Shown: positions 48,021 through 58,499 of the stretch, piece after piece | Position numbering within the stretch: position 1 is the stretch's first letter | Layout: every line of letters begins with the position of its first letter | From: Paenibacillus sp. DCT19 | GTDB taxonomy: Bacteria; Bacillota; Bacilli; Paenibacillales; Paenibacillaceae | Direction of reading: 5' to 3' | Assembly: GCF_003268635.1 (NCBI RefSeq) | Contig: NZ_CP029639.1 | Coordinates: forward strand, 3,049,501 to 3,113,500 | Length of the DNA: 64,000 nucleotides | Program-made: the position numbers and the translations under genes | The notes under the pieces: generated by a model | Told to the model about the DNA's origin: nothing | What the model saw: only the letters and a program-made list of their open reading frames with translations | The model's database searches: none

Positions 48021-49046
48021 ATGCAGCAGTCCCTATTGGTAACCTCCATTTTTGCGAAACCTTATCCCGTATATGTAAGTCTGGAACAAGCTTTCAGTCA
48101 ACAGTCATCGGCAAGTGTATCCCGAATTGATGAGATTCATGAGGAGCAAACGATCGTTTTGTTTTTGGTCAAGGGAATTCAAGAGGGGCCGACGGTATGG
48201 GTGCAGGCTGCACTACATGGAGACGAGCATGATGGTATTATCGCTTGCGCTAAATTATTGAACGATATTGTGCCTGAGCATTTGTATGGAAATTTGATAT
48301 TGTGCCCTGTTACGAACCCAACCGCGATGCTTGCGGGAACAAATGGCAGCCCACTGGATGGCATCAACCTGAATCGGGTTTTTGGCCAAAATGCAACAGA
48401 TGATTCATACTCTGGTCGTTATGGTCGCTGGTTGGCTAACCATATCATTGCATATGCTGATTTTCTGATTGATCTGCATGGAGGTGGTCGCTGGCTGGAT
48501 GTCTGTCCGTTTGCAATGGTCGCAAGCGACCACGAGGCAGCATTCCAAAGAAGTATGGCGGCGCTAAATAAGATTCCACTTACAGCAACATATGTCTGCC
48601 AGTCTGGAACCAAGGGGATGTTGATTAATGAAGTGTGTGAGCAGGGAATCCCGGCTGTCTTACTTGAGAGTGGCGGAGGCAACTACTGGACTTCCGCAGC
48701 CGTTGATACACATCTACACGCAGTGCAGATGATCCTTGATCAACTTGGCGTATATTCATCTGAACAATATTCCCAGGCAGAAGAAACACTTGGCATGAAT
48801 CGAAAACCTGCACGGATCTCAGACATCGTTGAAATGAGATTTGAAACGAGCGGTTTGTTAACGTTTAGTAGGCAGGCTGGAGAGAACGCTCGGCTGGGAG
48901 AAGAGCTGATGCGTGTATTGTCATATCCGGGACTTGAAGAGCATTCCATAACCTGTCCCATCGAACATGGTGTCATTTTATCCATTCATGCAGCATCGAC
49001 AGTTCACAAGAACGGTTACGCGGTCATGTTGGGCAAATTAGCATAA
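48021..49046 (+). CDS. Zinc hydrolase, succinylglutamate desuccinylase/aspartoacylase-like
   Basis: This 341-residue cytoplasmic protein belongs to the AstE/AspA branch of the M14 zinc fold, which deacylates N-acyl amino acids. Zinc ligands are in ALHGDEHDG (His-x2-Glu) and LIDLHGGG, a substrate Arg in GINLNRVFG, and the catalytic Glu is likely in VLLESGGG. It is the first gene of an operon with a family-5 importer and a cyclodeaminase-like enzyme. A role in hydrolysing an imported N-acyl or pseudo-peptide compound is likely. Substrate unknown. Confidence 0.85.
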   Translation: MQQSLLVTSIFAKPYPVYVSLEQAFSQQSSASVSRIDEIHEEQTIVLFLVKGIQEGPTVWVQAALHGDEHDGIIACAKLLNDIVPEHLYGNLILCPVTNPTAMLAGTNGSPLDGINLNRVFGQNATDDSYSGRYGRWLANHIIAYADFLIDLHGGGRWLDVCPFAMVASDHEAAFQRSMAALNKIPLTATYVCQSGTKGMLINEVCEQGIPAVLLESGGGNYWTSAAVDTHLHAVQMILDQLGVYSSEQYSQAEETLGMNRKPARISDIVEMRFETSGLLTFSRQAGENARLGEELMRVLSYPGLEEHSITCPIEHGVILSIHAASTVHKNGYAVMLGKLA

Positions 49047-49070
49047 TTTAATTAACGGGGGTTGTACATC

Positions 49071-50621
49071 ATGAAAAAGAGTAAGTTTTTGCTAATCCTG
49101 ACACTGCTGGCCGTATTCGCCGCAGGCTGCTCTACAACGAGCAAATCAGGAGCGGGTGAAGAAGCAACAGGTGAAGGGCAAGATCAAAAATTAGAAATCA
49201 CGATTGCCCGCGCATTTGACGTAAACGGATTGGATCCGGGTTTTCTGACCGAAAATGCACAGGTCGTGGACAATATCTTCGATACATTGGTTAAACGGGA
49301 CGCAGAAGAAAAGCTCGTACCTGGTCTAGCGACAAGCTGGAGCCAGATCGATGATACAACATGGCAATTCAAATTGCGTGAGGGGGTTACCTTCACGAAT
49401 GGTGAGGCGTTCAATGCTGATGCAGTGAAGTACTCCCTTGATCGTGTGCTTGATCCAGCGAACAATGCACCGACAGCTAGTTATGTATCTACAATCCAAG
49501 AAGTTAACGTAGTTGATGAGTACACGGTTAATGTTGTAACGAAGAAACCTGATCCACTTGTACCAACACGGTTTAATCGTTATCCAACCGAAATTGTACC
49601 TCCCAAATATGCTGAAGAAGTAGGGCAAGAGCAATTTGCTCAAAAACCGATCGGCACAGGCCCATACCAGTTCGTAAGCTGGGACAAAGGCAGTAACGTA
49701 GTATTAGAAGCTAACCCAAATTACTGGGGCGGCGAACCAGATGTGAAGAAGGTTACTTTCCGTTCTATTCCTGAAGCTTCGACACGTGTAAGTGCGCTGC
49801 TGAACGGTGAAGTTGATCTGATCACAGCTGTATCTCCAGAAGATCGTGAGAAGATTGAGTCATCTTCTACTGCACGTCTCTCCACTGTTGAACGCGCGGG
49901 CAACACGGTATATGTTGGCTTCAAAACCGATGTAAAACCTTTTGATGATCCAAAAGTAAGACAAGCGCTGAACTATGCAATCGATGTTAAATCCATTGTA
50001 GATAAAGTGCTTCAAGGCGCAGCTGTTCAGACCAATAGCTTGATTGGTCCAAAAGACTTCGGATATGCTGGCGAACCAGAAGGATATAGCTATGATCCGG
50101 AAAAAGCGAAGCAATTGTTAGCAGAAGCAGGCTACCCGAACGGATTCTCTGCAACACTTGATACAGTAAGCTGGTACATCAAAAACACGGATGTAGCACA
50201 AGTCATTGCAGAGCAACTGAAAGCCGTTGGCGTAAATATCAAAGTCAATAACGTAGAAAGTTCAGTGTATCGGACACTCGTACCTGCGGGCAAACAATCG
50301 GATATGTATGTACTCGGTTGGAGCAGCACGAACACGCTTGATGCAGATGCAGCGATCTATGCCATCCTTCGTTCAGGAGAGTCTTACTCCACTTATGCGA
50401 ACAAGGACGTAGATGCTAAGCTGGATGAAGCGAGATCGGTCACAGATGAGGCTAAACGTAAACAGCTATATCAAGAAATTCAGGACGAAGTGTTGAAAGA
50501 TGCACCGCGCATTTTCCTATATCAGGAGAACCAGTACTATGGCGTATCTGATCGATTGAAATGGGACGGTCGTGTGGATGGCTCCATCCCGGTATCGACG
50601 ATTTCAGCAGGTAACGAGTAA
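49071..50621 (+). CDS. Family-5 ABC substrate-binding lipoprotein
   Basis: This 516-residue lipoprotein (lipobox FAAGCST) binds peptides, nickel chelates or related compounds. The family-5 signatures FKLREGVTFTNGEAFNADAVKY-type segment (near residue 110) and KPIGTGPYQFVSW are clear. The ATG at 49071 is preferred over an upstream TTG that sits too close to the GGGGG site. It follows the AstE-like gene by 24 bp and precedes two permeases. Confidence 0.93.
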   Translation: MKKSKFLLILTLLAVFAAGCSTTSKSGAGEEATGEGQDQKLEITIARAFDVNGLDPGFLTENAQVVDNIFDTLVKRDAEEKLVPGLATSWSQIDDTTWQFKLREGVTFTNGEAFNADAVKYSLDRVLDPANNAPTASYVSTIQEVNVVDEYTVNVVTKKPDPLVPTRFNRYPTEIVPPKYAEEVGQEQFAQKPIGTGPYQFVSWDKGSNVVLEANPNYWGGEPDVKKVTFRSIPEASTRVSALLNGEVDLITAVSPEDREKIESSSTARLSTVERAGNTVYVGFKTDVKPFDDPKVRQALNYAIDVKSIVDKVLQGAAVQTNSLIGPKDFGYAGEPEGYSYDPEKAKQLLAEAGYPNGFSATLDTVSWYIKNTDVAQVIAEQLKAVGVNIKVNNVESSVYRTLVPAGKQSDMYVLGWSSTNTLDADAAIYAILRSGESYSTYANKDVDAKLDEARSVTDEAKRKQLYQEIQDEVLKDAPRIFLYQENQYYGVSDRLKWDGRVDGSIPVSTISAGNE

Positions 50622-50673
50622 ATCGGCAGGCGTCTTATGTGACTTGGCCAAGCCCGGATGGGAGTGTTAACCA

Positions 50674-51591
50674 TTGAAGCATTACGTGCTTAAACGTTTG
50701 GGACAATCGGTACTTGCAGTCCTCGGTGCGGCAACGCTTGTATTTTTCATTATTCGCTTGTCAGGTGATCCGGCGCGCCTAATGCTTCCACCTGAAGCGA
50801 GCGAAGAACAGGTGACCGCGCTTCGAGAGAGCTTAGGGTTCAATCAACCTCTCTGGATGCAGTACATCGATTATCTAAAAAACCTATTTACCGGCGATTT
50901 GGGAAATTCGCTGTATTACAAAGAATCCGCGCTGAAGCTAGTACTCGAACGAATGCCAGCAACCATAGATCTGGCCATGTTTGCGATCATTATTGCAGTC
51001 ACTGTTGGTTTGCTGGCTGGGATCGTGTCAGCGTATAAAAAGAATAGCTGGATCGACTATGTGGTCAACGGTTGGATTTTCTTAACCCAATCACTGCCGG
51101 TATTCTGGATTGGGATTGTGTTAATCATGATTTTTGCAGTGAATCTCCACTGGTTGCCAACGTCGGGCAATCGGGGATTAGAGTCGATTATATTACCAGC
51201 GCTGACTCTAGCAGCATACCCGATTGCTCCGATTGCCCGCACCATGCGAGCCTCTCTTATTGAAGTCATGGATAAGGGGTATATGATTACAAGTCAAGCC
51301 CAAGGATTCTCCAAACCTAGCCGGATTTTGAAACGCGGACTCAAAAACGCGTTTCTGCCGGTTATTACCGTCATTAGCCTGGAATTCGGAGTCATGATTG
51401 CTGGCGCAGTGGTGACCGAAACGATTTTCTCATGGCCAGGTGTGGGACAGTTGATTATACAAGGTGTCAGCAACCGCGACTTCCCGCTGGTGCAGGCAAG
51501 TATCCTTGTGATCAGCATCATCTATATCGCCATTACACTTGTGACGGATCTGATCTATCATCGCCTTGATCCAAGAATCAAAGTGCACTAA
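50674..51591 (+). CDS. Peptide/nickel-type ABC permease B
   Basis: This DppB/NikB-type permease has 305 residues with six helices. It has the family opening LGQSVLAVLGAATLVFFIIR and the ATPase-docking loop ARTMRASLIEVMDKGYMITSQA-like segment around residue 190. The start is TTG (50674) with a modest ribosome site. It lies between the binding protein and the second permease. Confidence 0.92.
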   Translation: MKHYVLKRLGQSVLAVLGAATLVFFIIRLSGDPARLMLPPEASEEQVTALRESLGFNQPLWMQYIDYLKNLFTGDLGNSLYYKESALKLVLERMPATIDLAMFAIIIAVTVGLLAGIVSAYKKNSWIDYVVNGWIFLTQSLPVFWIGIVLIMIFAVNLHWLPTSGNRGLESIILPALTLAAYPIAPIARTMRASLIEVMDKGYMITSQAQGFSKPSRILKRGLKNAFLPVITVISLEFGVMIAGAVVTETIFSWPGVGQLIIQGVSNRDFPLVQASILVISIIYIAITLVTDLIYHRLDPRIKVH

Positions 51592-51609
51592 ACGAAGAGA
51601 GGGATAATC

Positions 51610-52448
51610 ATGAAAAAACGATCTTTGCTTCGTGCGAATGCCAAGGGCATTGCCAGCATAGGTTCGTTGACCGTCATCTTCGTGCTGACGGTCTTTGCCC
51701 CGCTATTCGCGCCATTCGATCCGTATAGGCAGTCACTGCAAGATATTCTTATTCCGCCAGGGAGCACGTATAGCGGAGACGGCGGTATGAGCTTGCTTGG
51801 CACAGATCAGTTGGGCAGGGATGTACTCAGCAGATTGCTCTATGGGGCAGGCTCTCGCTCTGGATCAGTATCATCGCTGTTGCCATCTCAGGTGTGCTGG
51901 GCAGTATCATTGGCATCGTAGCCGGATACTTCGGTGGTAAAACGGATGCAGTATTAATGCGTCTTGCGGATATCCAGATGTCCATTCCAAGCATGCTGCT
52001 CGCCATTGTTATGGTTGCGGTGCTTGGATCAGGTCTTACGAATATCGTTATCGTGCTGGCAGTGACAGGCTGGGTAACCTTTGCACGTGTTGTTCGTAGC
52101 CAAGTACTCTCACTGAAAGAATTGGAATACGTCGAAGCTGCTAAAGCGATGGGTGTACCAAGCATTAGTATCATGGCGAAGCATATTTTACCGAATACCC
52201 TGTACACGATCGCCACACAAGCTGCTTTACAGATGTCACACATGATTTTGCTCGCAGCAGCATTAAGCTTCCTTGGGCTCGGTATTGATGTGTCTACACC
52301 GTCTTGGGGCGGTATGGTGAATGACGGCAAGAGTTATATCAGTTCGGCATGGTGGTTATCTACCATACCTGGACTCGCTATTGCTCTGGTTATTATGACA
52401 ATTAATCTGTTTGGCGATTGGCTTAGAGACCGAGCGGAGTTCCGATGA
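51610..52448 (+). CDS. Peptide/nickel-type ABC permease C (one-base frameshift)
   Basis: This DppC/NikC-type partner permease has 279 residues after correction. The first frame ends at 51921 in an abnormal Ser-rich tail after RLLYGAG. One more G in 51844-51847 gives RLLYGGRLSLWISIIAVAIS and runs to 52448 with the docking loop VEAAKAMGVPSISIMAKH and remaining helices. The motif LLGTDQLGRDVLSRLLYG is the family hallmark. It overlaps no neighbour; an OCD-like gene follows 84 bp later. Confidence 0.88.
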
Positions 52449-52532
52449 ATATGAAGCGGCTCGAAGGAAAGCGATTCGAAGCAACAGGGCAACAACTCAT
52501 GTCATGTCACAGCAGGAAGGAGGATGGAGCGA

Positions 52533-53539
52533 ATGTACTTCGTATCACGAGATAGCATCAAGCAAAGTGGGATAGCTGACCCCTTAGTTGCACAACGTCT
52601 GATTGAACGAACCTTTAGTCAAAAGGCACAGGGGACAGCAGTAAGTGCACAGGAGATAGCGATGGCTGCTGGGGCTAGAGAAGCGGGAGCATTCTATTCC
52701 TTACCTGCGTATCTTGCTGAGGAAGGCGTGGCTGGACTGAAATGGACTTCCCATGTGCCACACTCCGATCCTTCGATACCGTATACACATCCGGTCGTTG
52801 TGCTCAATGAATTAGCAACAGGCAGACCACTTGCACTCTTGGAAGGCGAGTTGATCAGCGGGCTCCGTACAGGTGCAGTATCTGCAACTGCGATCAAAGC
52901 GTTAGCAGGATCTAAGGCATCATCATTGTTCATCTGTGGATCTGGATTTCAGGCGAGTCACCAGCTTCGCAGTATTGTGCCGTTCATGCCTGAACTGAAA
53001 GAAGTTCATGTGTGGAGTCGTACGATGCAGCATGCAGAGCAGTTGCTTGAAAATCACGCAGATCTTCTTAGAGAACGGGTATTCAGAGCCGTGTCCATGA
53101 ATCTCTTCCAGAACGACTTGATTGTGCTGAGGTTGTGGTCGGGGCGACATCCGCTTCAACTCCTTACTTACATGTAGATCATTTCGTTCCCGGCCATCTG
53201 TATCTTCATATCGGCATGCGTGATATTGATGCAGAAGCCATTGAATCATTTGACCATATTGTATGTGATGATTATGAAGCTGGCGTTCCATCTAGCAGTC
53301 AGTCGCTATTCGGTCTTGCGCGCAAGACACCGGAAATTGGTGATAAGGTAATCCTGTTAGAAAAGCTTCTGGCTGAGCCTGATCAGGCAATCCAGCAGCA
53401 TCCTGAGCGTAAATTAATGTTTAATGCGTTCGGTCTGTCCATATTTGATCTTGTGCTTGCTCATGAAGCCTTACAGCGGCTTCTGAAACAGCCGGATTCG
53501 AATGTGGTGCAATTCGACCTTAGCAAGGAGAGAAGCTAA
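52533..53539 (+). CDS. Ornithine cyclodeaminase/mu-crystallin-family enzyme (one-base frameshift)
   Basis: This NAD(P)-binding enzyme has 335 residues after correction. The family includes ornithine cyclodeaminase, alanine and opine-type dehydrogenases, and ketimine reductases. It keeps the substrate region LLEGELISGLRTGAVSATA and the nucleotide-binding block LFICGSGFQASHQL. The frame breaks near 53099: adding one G gives SMESLPERLDCAEVVVGATSAS and continues to 53539. The ATG at 52533 is 9 nt after AGGAAGGAGG. Its stop overlaps the next start (TAATG). Placement inside an importer operon suggests it processes an imported amino-acid-like compound. Confidence 0.85.
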
Positions 53540-54359
53540 TGACAGATACATCACTCCTGCGCATCAATGAATTAGGCGTTCGCTTCACCAAGCGTGACCA
53601 ACATACGGACGTGCTTCATCATATATCCTTGGATATCCGTGAAGGTGAGATCTTGTGCCTGGTTGGTGAGTCGGGAAGCGGCAAAAGCGTTGCCGCTAAA
53701 TCGATTATGCAATTGCTGCCGCGACCTGCTGCAGAATTTACCCATGGGCAGATCTGGTTCGCCGGTCAGGATTTGCTGACATTAAATGAGAAACAGATGG
53801 AGCGTATTCGTGGCAAACGGATCGCTATGGTCTTCCAAGATGCACTGAGTGCATTAAACCCGGTTTACACGATTGGAACACAAATGGTGGATGTGATTCG
53901 TCTGCATGCGCCAAAAAGAATCAGCAAAAAAGTTGCGCTTGAAGAAGCAAAATCCTGGTTAACCCAAGTGGAGATCCGCAATGTGGATGACGTTGTGAAG
54001 CAGTATCCATTTCAATTGTCTGGCGGAATGAGGCAGCGTGTCATGATTGCGATGGCCTTGTCTTCACGACCTGAGTTGCTGCTTGCGGATGAACCGACAA
54101 CAGCATTGGATGTGACGGTTCAAGCTCAGATTTTGCGGTTAATCCTGAAGCTAAAAGAGCAATATGGCATGACGGTGCTGTTCATTACGCATGATCTTGG
54201 TGTGGTTCATGAGATTGCTGACCGTGTGATCGTGATGAGACATGGCAATCTGGTTGAAGAAGGTACGAAGGAAGCGATATTCGGGCGACCGGAGCATCCT
54301 TACACCAAGCAGCTGTTAAACAGCATGCCCCGTATTTATTTTGAGGGGTGGATATATGA
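53539..54359 (+). CDS. Peptide/nickel-type ABC ATPase D
   Basis: This cytoplasmic ATPase energises the importer. Walker A is GESGSGKSVAAKS, the signature LSGGMRQRVMIAM, Walker B LLLADEPTTALD, and the switch His is in FITHDLGVVHE. As sequenced the tail reads EGWIYEQTSVGG to 54381. One more G in 54345-54348 gives EGVDI and a stop overlapping the next ATG (ATGA), a typical operon junction, so I use 54359. At 273 residues it lacks the C-terminal extension of dipeptide ATPases and is closer in size to NikD. Confidence 0.88.
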
Positions 54360-55137
54360 GCAAACATCTGTTGGAGGCTGAAGGACTTCATAAGGTGTAT
54401 CGGACGAGGAATGGTACCGACTTTGCCGCGGTTCGAGATGTTTCGTTTTATCTAGGGCAAGGGGAGACATTAGGCATTGTCGGAGAATCGGGGAGTGGCA
54501 AAACGACGGTTGCCAAAATGGTCGCTGGCATGATTCCACTTACATCAGGCTCGATCGTCTTGGGCGATAAAGCCTTAAGTGGCACGAAGCGTATTCGCTC
54601 CGACAAGCGCAGCATCCAATATGTATTTCAAGATCCGGTCTCGTCCCTCAATCCAAGATGGAAGATCAGAGATATCGTGGCTGAACCGTTGAAGCTGTAC
54701 TTTCAGATGAACGCCAAAGCGATTGATAAACGGGTCGATGAGTTGTTGGATGATGTTGGTTTACCCCGAGAGTTTAAATCGCGATATCCAGGAGAGCTGT
54801 CCGGTGGACAATGTCAGCGTGTGGGAATCGCCAGAGCACTTGCGGCAGAACCTGCCGTTATTGTCTGTGACGAACCAACCTCTGCACTTGATATGACTAT
54901 TCAGGCACAGATTCTGGAATTGCTGAAGAAGCTTCAACAGCAGAAGGGTGTATCTTATCTATTTATCGCGCATGGCCTTGAGGTAATCTACAGCATTTCG
55001 CATCGTGTGATGGTCATGAAAGCCGGCGAAGTTGTGGAGGCGGGGAGACCAAGCAAATTTTCCACGATCCGCAGCATGAGTACACCCGGTCGTTGATTGA
55101 TGCTATTCCGAGAATTAATATTCCACAATTTCAATAA
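54356..55137 (+). CDS. Peptide/nickel-type ABC ATPase F (one-base frameshift)
   Basis: This is the second ATPase of the importer, 260 residues after correction. Walker A is GESGSGKTTVAKM, the signature LSGGQCQRVGIARAL, Walker B VIVCDEPTSALD and the switch His in FIAHGLEVI. The sequenced frame ends at 55096 in GRPSKFSTIRS. One more A in 55055-55057 gives SKIFHDPQHEYTRSLIDAIP, the universal C-terminal block, ending at 55137. The ATG overlaps the upstream stop. Confidence 0.88.
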
Positions 55138-55209
55138 GCTGTCCAAACATGATGGTTACTTATTACTTAAAGACGTCACATTAACTTTACTTAAGAGGAG
55201 GAATTTTAC

Positions 55210-55758
55210 ATGAGCAGTGTAGTACCCGCATTACAATACGAAGACATGTCTCAAGAAGCCAAGAACTTTGTGGATGAGCGAATCAAGAATGGCAATCGAG
55301 TAACGAATATGGTTAAAACGTTGTTGTATTCTATGCCGTCTTTTGATGCGATGGAATTTTATCCGGTACGTAATGAGTTGCAAAAAATCATTGGCAGTCG
55401 CGCGATTTATTTTTACTGTTATGCGATCTCGACTGAAAATGAGTGTCTGGTCTGCTCCACCTATCATGCCAAGCTTCTCCGTGATCTGAACATCAGCTTC
55501 AATGAATTCGAATTCACTGAAATCGAAAAAGTATTGATTGATTATGGGCGTGGATTGGTTAACAATCCAAACACCATCGATGAGTCCATTTATGATAAAT
55601 TAAGAAGCGAATTCACCTCAGAAGAGATTGTGCTGATTACAACTGTTGGATGCAAGATGATTGCCTCGAACATCTTCAATGAAGCGATGAAGGTTGATTT
55701 GGACGAATATCTGTTCGAAGTTGAGTTTGACAAAAATATATTGCCTGCGAAATCTTAA
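55210..55758 (+). CDS. AhpD/carboxymuconolactone decarboxylase-like protein
   Basis: This all-helical protein of 182 residues has the AhpD-type motif C-x2-C-x3-H (ECLVCSTYHAK; Cys79, Cys82, His86) with a Glu just before it. AhpD-like proteins act as thiol-based peroxidase partners or as gamma-lactone-type decarboxylases. The ATG follows AAGAGGAGG. It is 72 bp after the importer ATPase and before a terminator, so it is probably the last gene of that operon. Its substrate is unknown. Confidence 0.82.
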   Translation: MSSVVPALQYEDMSQEAKNFVDERIKNGNRVTNMVKTLLYSMPSFDAMEFYPVRNELQKIIGSRAIYFYCYAISTENECLVCSTYHAKLLRDLNISFNEFEFTEIEKVLIDYGRGLVNNPNTIDESIYDKLRSEFTSEEIVLITTVGCKMIASNIFNEAMKVDLDEYLFEVEFDKNILPAKS

Positions 55759-55790
55759 TGGTTATGCATTGAGAAGTGGGATTTGAAGAA

Positions 55791-55824
55791 AACATGATCG
55801 CGCTATGGCGGTCATGTTTTTTTA
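55791..55824 (+). terminator. Terminator of the importer operon
   Basis: AACATGATCGC pairs with GCGGTCATGTT (one G-U) around a 6-nt loop, followed by a T-run. Confidence 0.85.
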
Positions 55825-56017
55825 TTGATTTTAAGACTGAGTTGTTGTCTTAATGGCCTCCGTTGTAAAAGTACTGGAAAAGGTTGTCCAATCGATGTAC
55901 TTTTGTTGAATTCTAATGATTTGTTAATTATCATGTTGTCTAACAAGGTTCTAATTTATATAATGTTTATTGATATATCGTTTTGGTAATTAGATGTAAT
56001 GAAACTAATCGAGGGAA

Positions 56018-56728
56018 GTGATTTCAATACAATTTAATCGCGTATCCAGCAATAAACTGTATATTCAAATTTACGATCAGATTCTCTCTGAAATACAATC
56101 AGGTACGTTCCAGATTGGGGACAAACTGCCAACAGAACGAGAACTATGTGCGCAATTCGGGGTAAGCCGGGCTCCGATCAGACAGGCACTGAGCGCTCTG
56201 GAAATGAAAGGGTACATCTATTCTAGACAGGGTGAAGGCGTTTATGTCAAAAGCACGATGGCTCAGGATGAGGCAGTGACGGACGATTCTTTCATCAATT
56301 CTGTATCGCCGGAGGATATCGTTGAAGCACGAATGAGTATTGAACCACTAATCGCCAGTATGGCAGCACAACGGGCTACCGCAGACGAGATTCAGCTTCT
56401 CCGTGAAACCATTAAACAGATGGAATCAGAGACAGCAGGTGGACATTATGTACCGGAAACGGATGAACGCTTGCATATGGAGATTGCCAGAGCTTCACAT
56501 AATGACTTATTCATTCAGTTCATGACGGTAATAACCCAAGCGATGAAGCAGCAGGAAATGTGGAGATTTATCCGTGATCGCACGGTAACCCGCCCTGACT
56601 ACCGTGATACGAACTTTAGCGAGCATAAAGAAATCATAGATGCGATTGAGAATAAGCAGGAAGATACGGCAGCCAATCTCATGACACAGCATATGCAAAA
56701 TCTCTTTAATCGTTATTGGAAAGATTAA
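56018..56728 (+). CDS. GntR-family regulator, FadR type (FCD domain)
   Basis: This 236-residue repressor-like protein has a winged helix at residues 10-75 (LPTERELCAQFGVSRAPIRQAL, split across the recognition helix) and an FCD effector domain. Metal-binding residues are visible as Asp/His in DERLHMEIARASHN and a His in FSEHKEIIDAI. FadR-type FCD proteins bind small carboxylates or sugar acids. The GTG start follows GAGGGAA. It is directly upstream of an MFS gene and a split transketolase, each preceded by a copy of a 30-bp element that is its likely operator. Confidence 0.9.
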   Translation: MISIQFNRVSSNKLYIQIYDQILSEIQSGTFQIGDKLPTERELCAQFGVSRAPIRQALSALEMKGYIYSRQGEGVYVKSTMAQDEAVTDDSFINSVSPEDIVEARMSIEPLIASMAAQRATADEIQLLRETIKQMESETAGGHYVPETDERLHMEIARASHNDLFIQFMTVITQAMKQQEMWRFIRDRTVTRPDYRDTNFSEHKEIIDAIENKQEDTAANLMTQHMQNLFNRYWKD

Positions 56729-56730
56729 TT

Positions 56731-56777
56731 ATAATCCCTATGCATCGCAATTAGCATAGGGATTATTTGTTGTTTTT
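56731..56777 (+). terminator. Terminator of the GntR gene
   Basis: A 13-bp perfect stem ending ATAATCCCTATGC / GCATAGGGATTAT with a 10-nt loop is followed by TTGTTGTTTTT. Confidence 0.85.
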
Positions 56778-56805
56778 AATCCATCCAAAATTGAAAAAAA
56801 ACTTA

Positions 56806-56834
56806 TTGACAATTAAAAAGTTAATTGATATATT
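56806..56834 (+). promoter_or_regulatory. Consensus SigA promoter of the MFS gene
   Basis: TTGACA (56806-56811), a 17-bp spacer and TATATT (56829-56834). The repeated element at 56846-56875 begins at about +5, so a bound regulator would block transcription. Confidence 0.82.
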
Positions 56835-56845
56835 CAGATCAGCAA

Positions 56846-56875
56846 AACTTAGGATACAAGTTAACAAGATTACAA
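56846..56875. repeat. 30-bp repeated element, copy 1 (likely GntR operator)
   Basis: It begins AACTTAGGATACAAGTT and matches the copy at 58425-58454 in 29 of 30 positions. AACTT/AAGTT at its left end form a 5-7-5 inverted repeat, followed by AACAAG and TTACAA. Confidence 0.75.
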
Positions 56876-56972
56876 ATCAACAGGAGGTGCATATCATCAC
56901 AAGTATTTGGAAACGCTTCATTTCAGTGAATGATTTTGAAAATGCAGCACATCATTTTTTTATAACTGAAAT

Positions 56973-56986
56973 TGTAAGCGTTTAAT
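56973..56986. promoter_or_regulatory. cre-like site in the MFS leader
   Basis: TGTAAGCGTTTAAT matches the CcpA consensus at 12 of 14 positions, 38 bp before the MFS start codon and downstream of the promoter, consistent with a roadblock site. Confidence 0.5.
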
Positions 56987-57024
56987 ATAACAACGGATTG
57001 AATTATTTCATGGGAGGATTTCAT

Positions 57025-58370
57025 ATGGATCTGCAGCAATTGGAGAAATCAACAGTCCGCAAAGTCACATTACGTTTGATCCCATTTTTGTTTTTGTGTT
57101 TTGCCATTTCAATACTGGATCGCGTAAATATCGGATTTGCGGCATTACGAATGAATGAAGACCTCGGATTCTCCGAGGCCGTGTATGGGTTTGGGGCAGG
57201 GATTTTCTTCTTAGGTTACTTCCTGCTTGAGGTACCCGGCAGTGCAATGATGTCCAAGATTGGTGCAAGACGGTGGATTAGCCGCATCATGGTTTCCTGG
57301 GGAATCATTGCGATCATTATGGCATTTATCCAAACCCCAATCCAGTTCTACATCGTTCGCTTCTTACTCGTGTGGCTGAAGCTAGTTTCTACCCTTGCAT
57401 GGTGCATTATCTAAGTGGATTCTACCAATCCAAGCATCACGCCAAAGCGATTGCTGGATTTATGATTGCAATTCCAGCAGCTAATGCTATTGGGTCACCG
57501 TTATCCACGTTCCTGTTACAAATTGATTGGCTCGGCTTGGCAGGTTGGCAATGGCTCTTTATTTTGGAAGCGATTCCAGCAGTACTTCTTGGCATTATCT
57601 GTTACTTCTACTTAACGGATCGGATCGAAGATGCCAAGTGGTTAACGGGCGCAGAGAAGACTTGGCTACTGGATGTAACTCGCAAAGAGGCACTGGAGAA
57701 ACAAAAAGTTAAAAAGCCTACTTTCCTTGAAGTTTTGCGAGATAAGGATGTACTTATTTTGGCACTGGGATACTTCTTCTGGATGTTTGGTTATTACGGA
57801 ATCAATATGTTCCTGCCAACCATATCAAGAGGTTTGACTGAATCGACAGGTTGGTCCTTACAGAGTATTGGCTGGTTGCTTGGATTCATGTATCTCTGTG
57901 CAATGATTGTGATGTATCTTGTCGGCAAAAGTTCAGATAAACATAACGAACGTAAATTCCATGTGGCTAGTTGTTTGACGGTTAGTGCGATTGCTATGAT
58001 TGCAAGTGTATATGTTGCAGATTTCAGTTTGATGGGAGCGTTTGCACTCCTAACGATTAGTTTGTGTGGGGCGTTTGGAGCTTACTCTCCATTCTGGGCG
58101 ATCCCGCCATCATTCCTGACGGGAGCAGCAGCAGGTGGTGCGATTGCATTGATTAATAGTATTGGTAATCTTGGTGGATTCTTCGGCCCGTATTTTGTAG
58201 GATTTATCAATGACATGACAGGCAGCCATAATCTCGGGTTGACAGTTCTTGGAATCAGCATGATAATAAGTGCGACTATCATCGTGTTCCTTGTCAAACA
58301 ATCCGGTAAAAGTTATAAAGTAAGTCCGGGTAGACCATTGGATCATCCCAATTCAAGTAAAACAGGGTAA
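57025..58370 (+). CDS. MFS transporter, anion:cation symporter type (one-base frameshift)
   Basis: This 12-helix proton symporter of the GarP/phthalate-permease group (448 residues corrected) usually imports organic acids or sugar acids. The hallmark DRVNIGFAALRM is near residue 32. The frame leaves the family at FLLVWLKL and stops at 57414. One more G at 57370 gives FLLGVAEASFYPCMVHYL and runs to 58370. The ATG at 57025 follows GGGAGG. Promoter, repeated operator and cre-like site precede it. It probably imports the substrate of the downstream split transketolase or SDR. Confidence 0.88.
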
Positions 58371-58397
58371 CCGCAGGTGAAACGAGTATGAGAATCT

Positions 58398-58419
58398 GAG
58401 CAAAGTGCTCGTTTTTTTT
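58398..58419 (+). terminator. Terminator of the MFS gene
   Basis: GAGCA / TGCTC with a 3-nt loop is followed by G and a run of eight T. Confidence 0.7.
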
Positions 58420-58424
58420 ACAAC

Positions 58425-58454
58425 AACTTAGGATACAAGTTAACAAGTTTACAA
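58425..58454. repeat. 30-bp repeated element, copy 2 (likely GntR operator)
   Basis: It matches copy 1 at 56846-56875 except at one position. It lies directly after the MFS terminator and 46 bp before the transketolase start. No good promoter is visible upstream of it, so transcription may read through or start at a weak TTTACA-type promoter. Confidence 0.72.
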
Positions 58455-58499
58455 GATGACAAAAGAAAATAACTACCAAATTCATATGAGGTGAGCATA

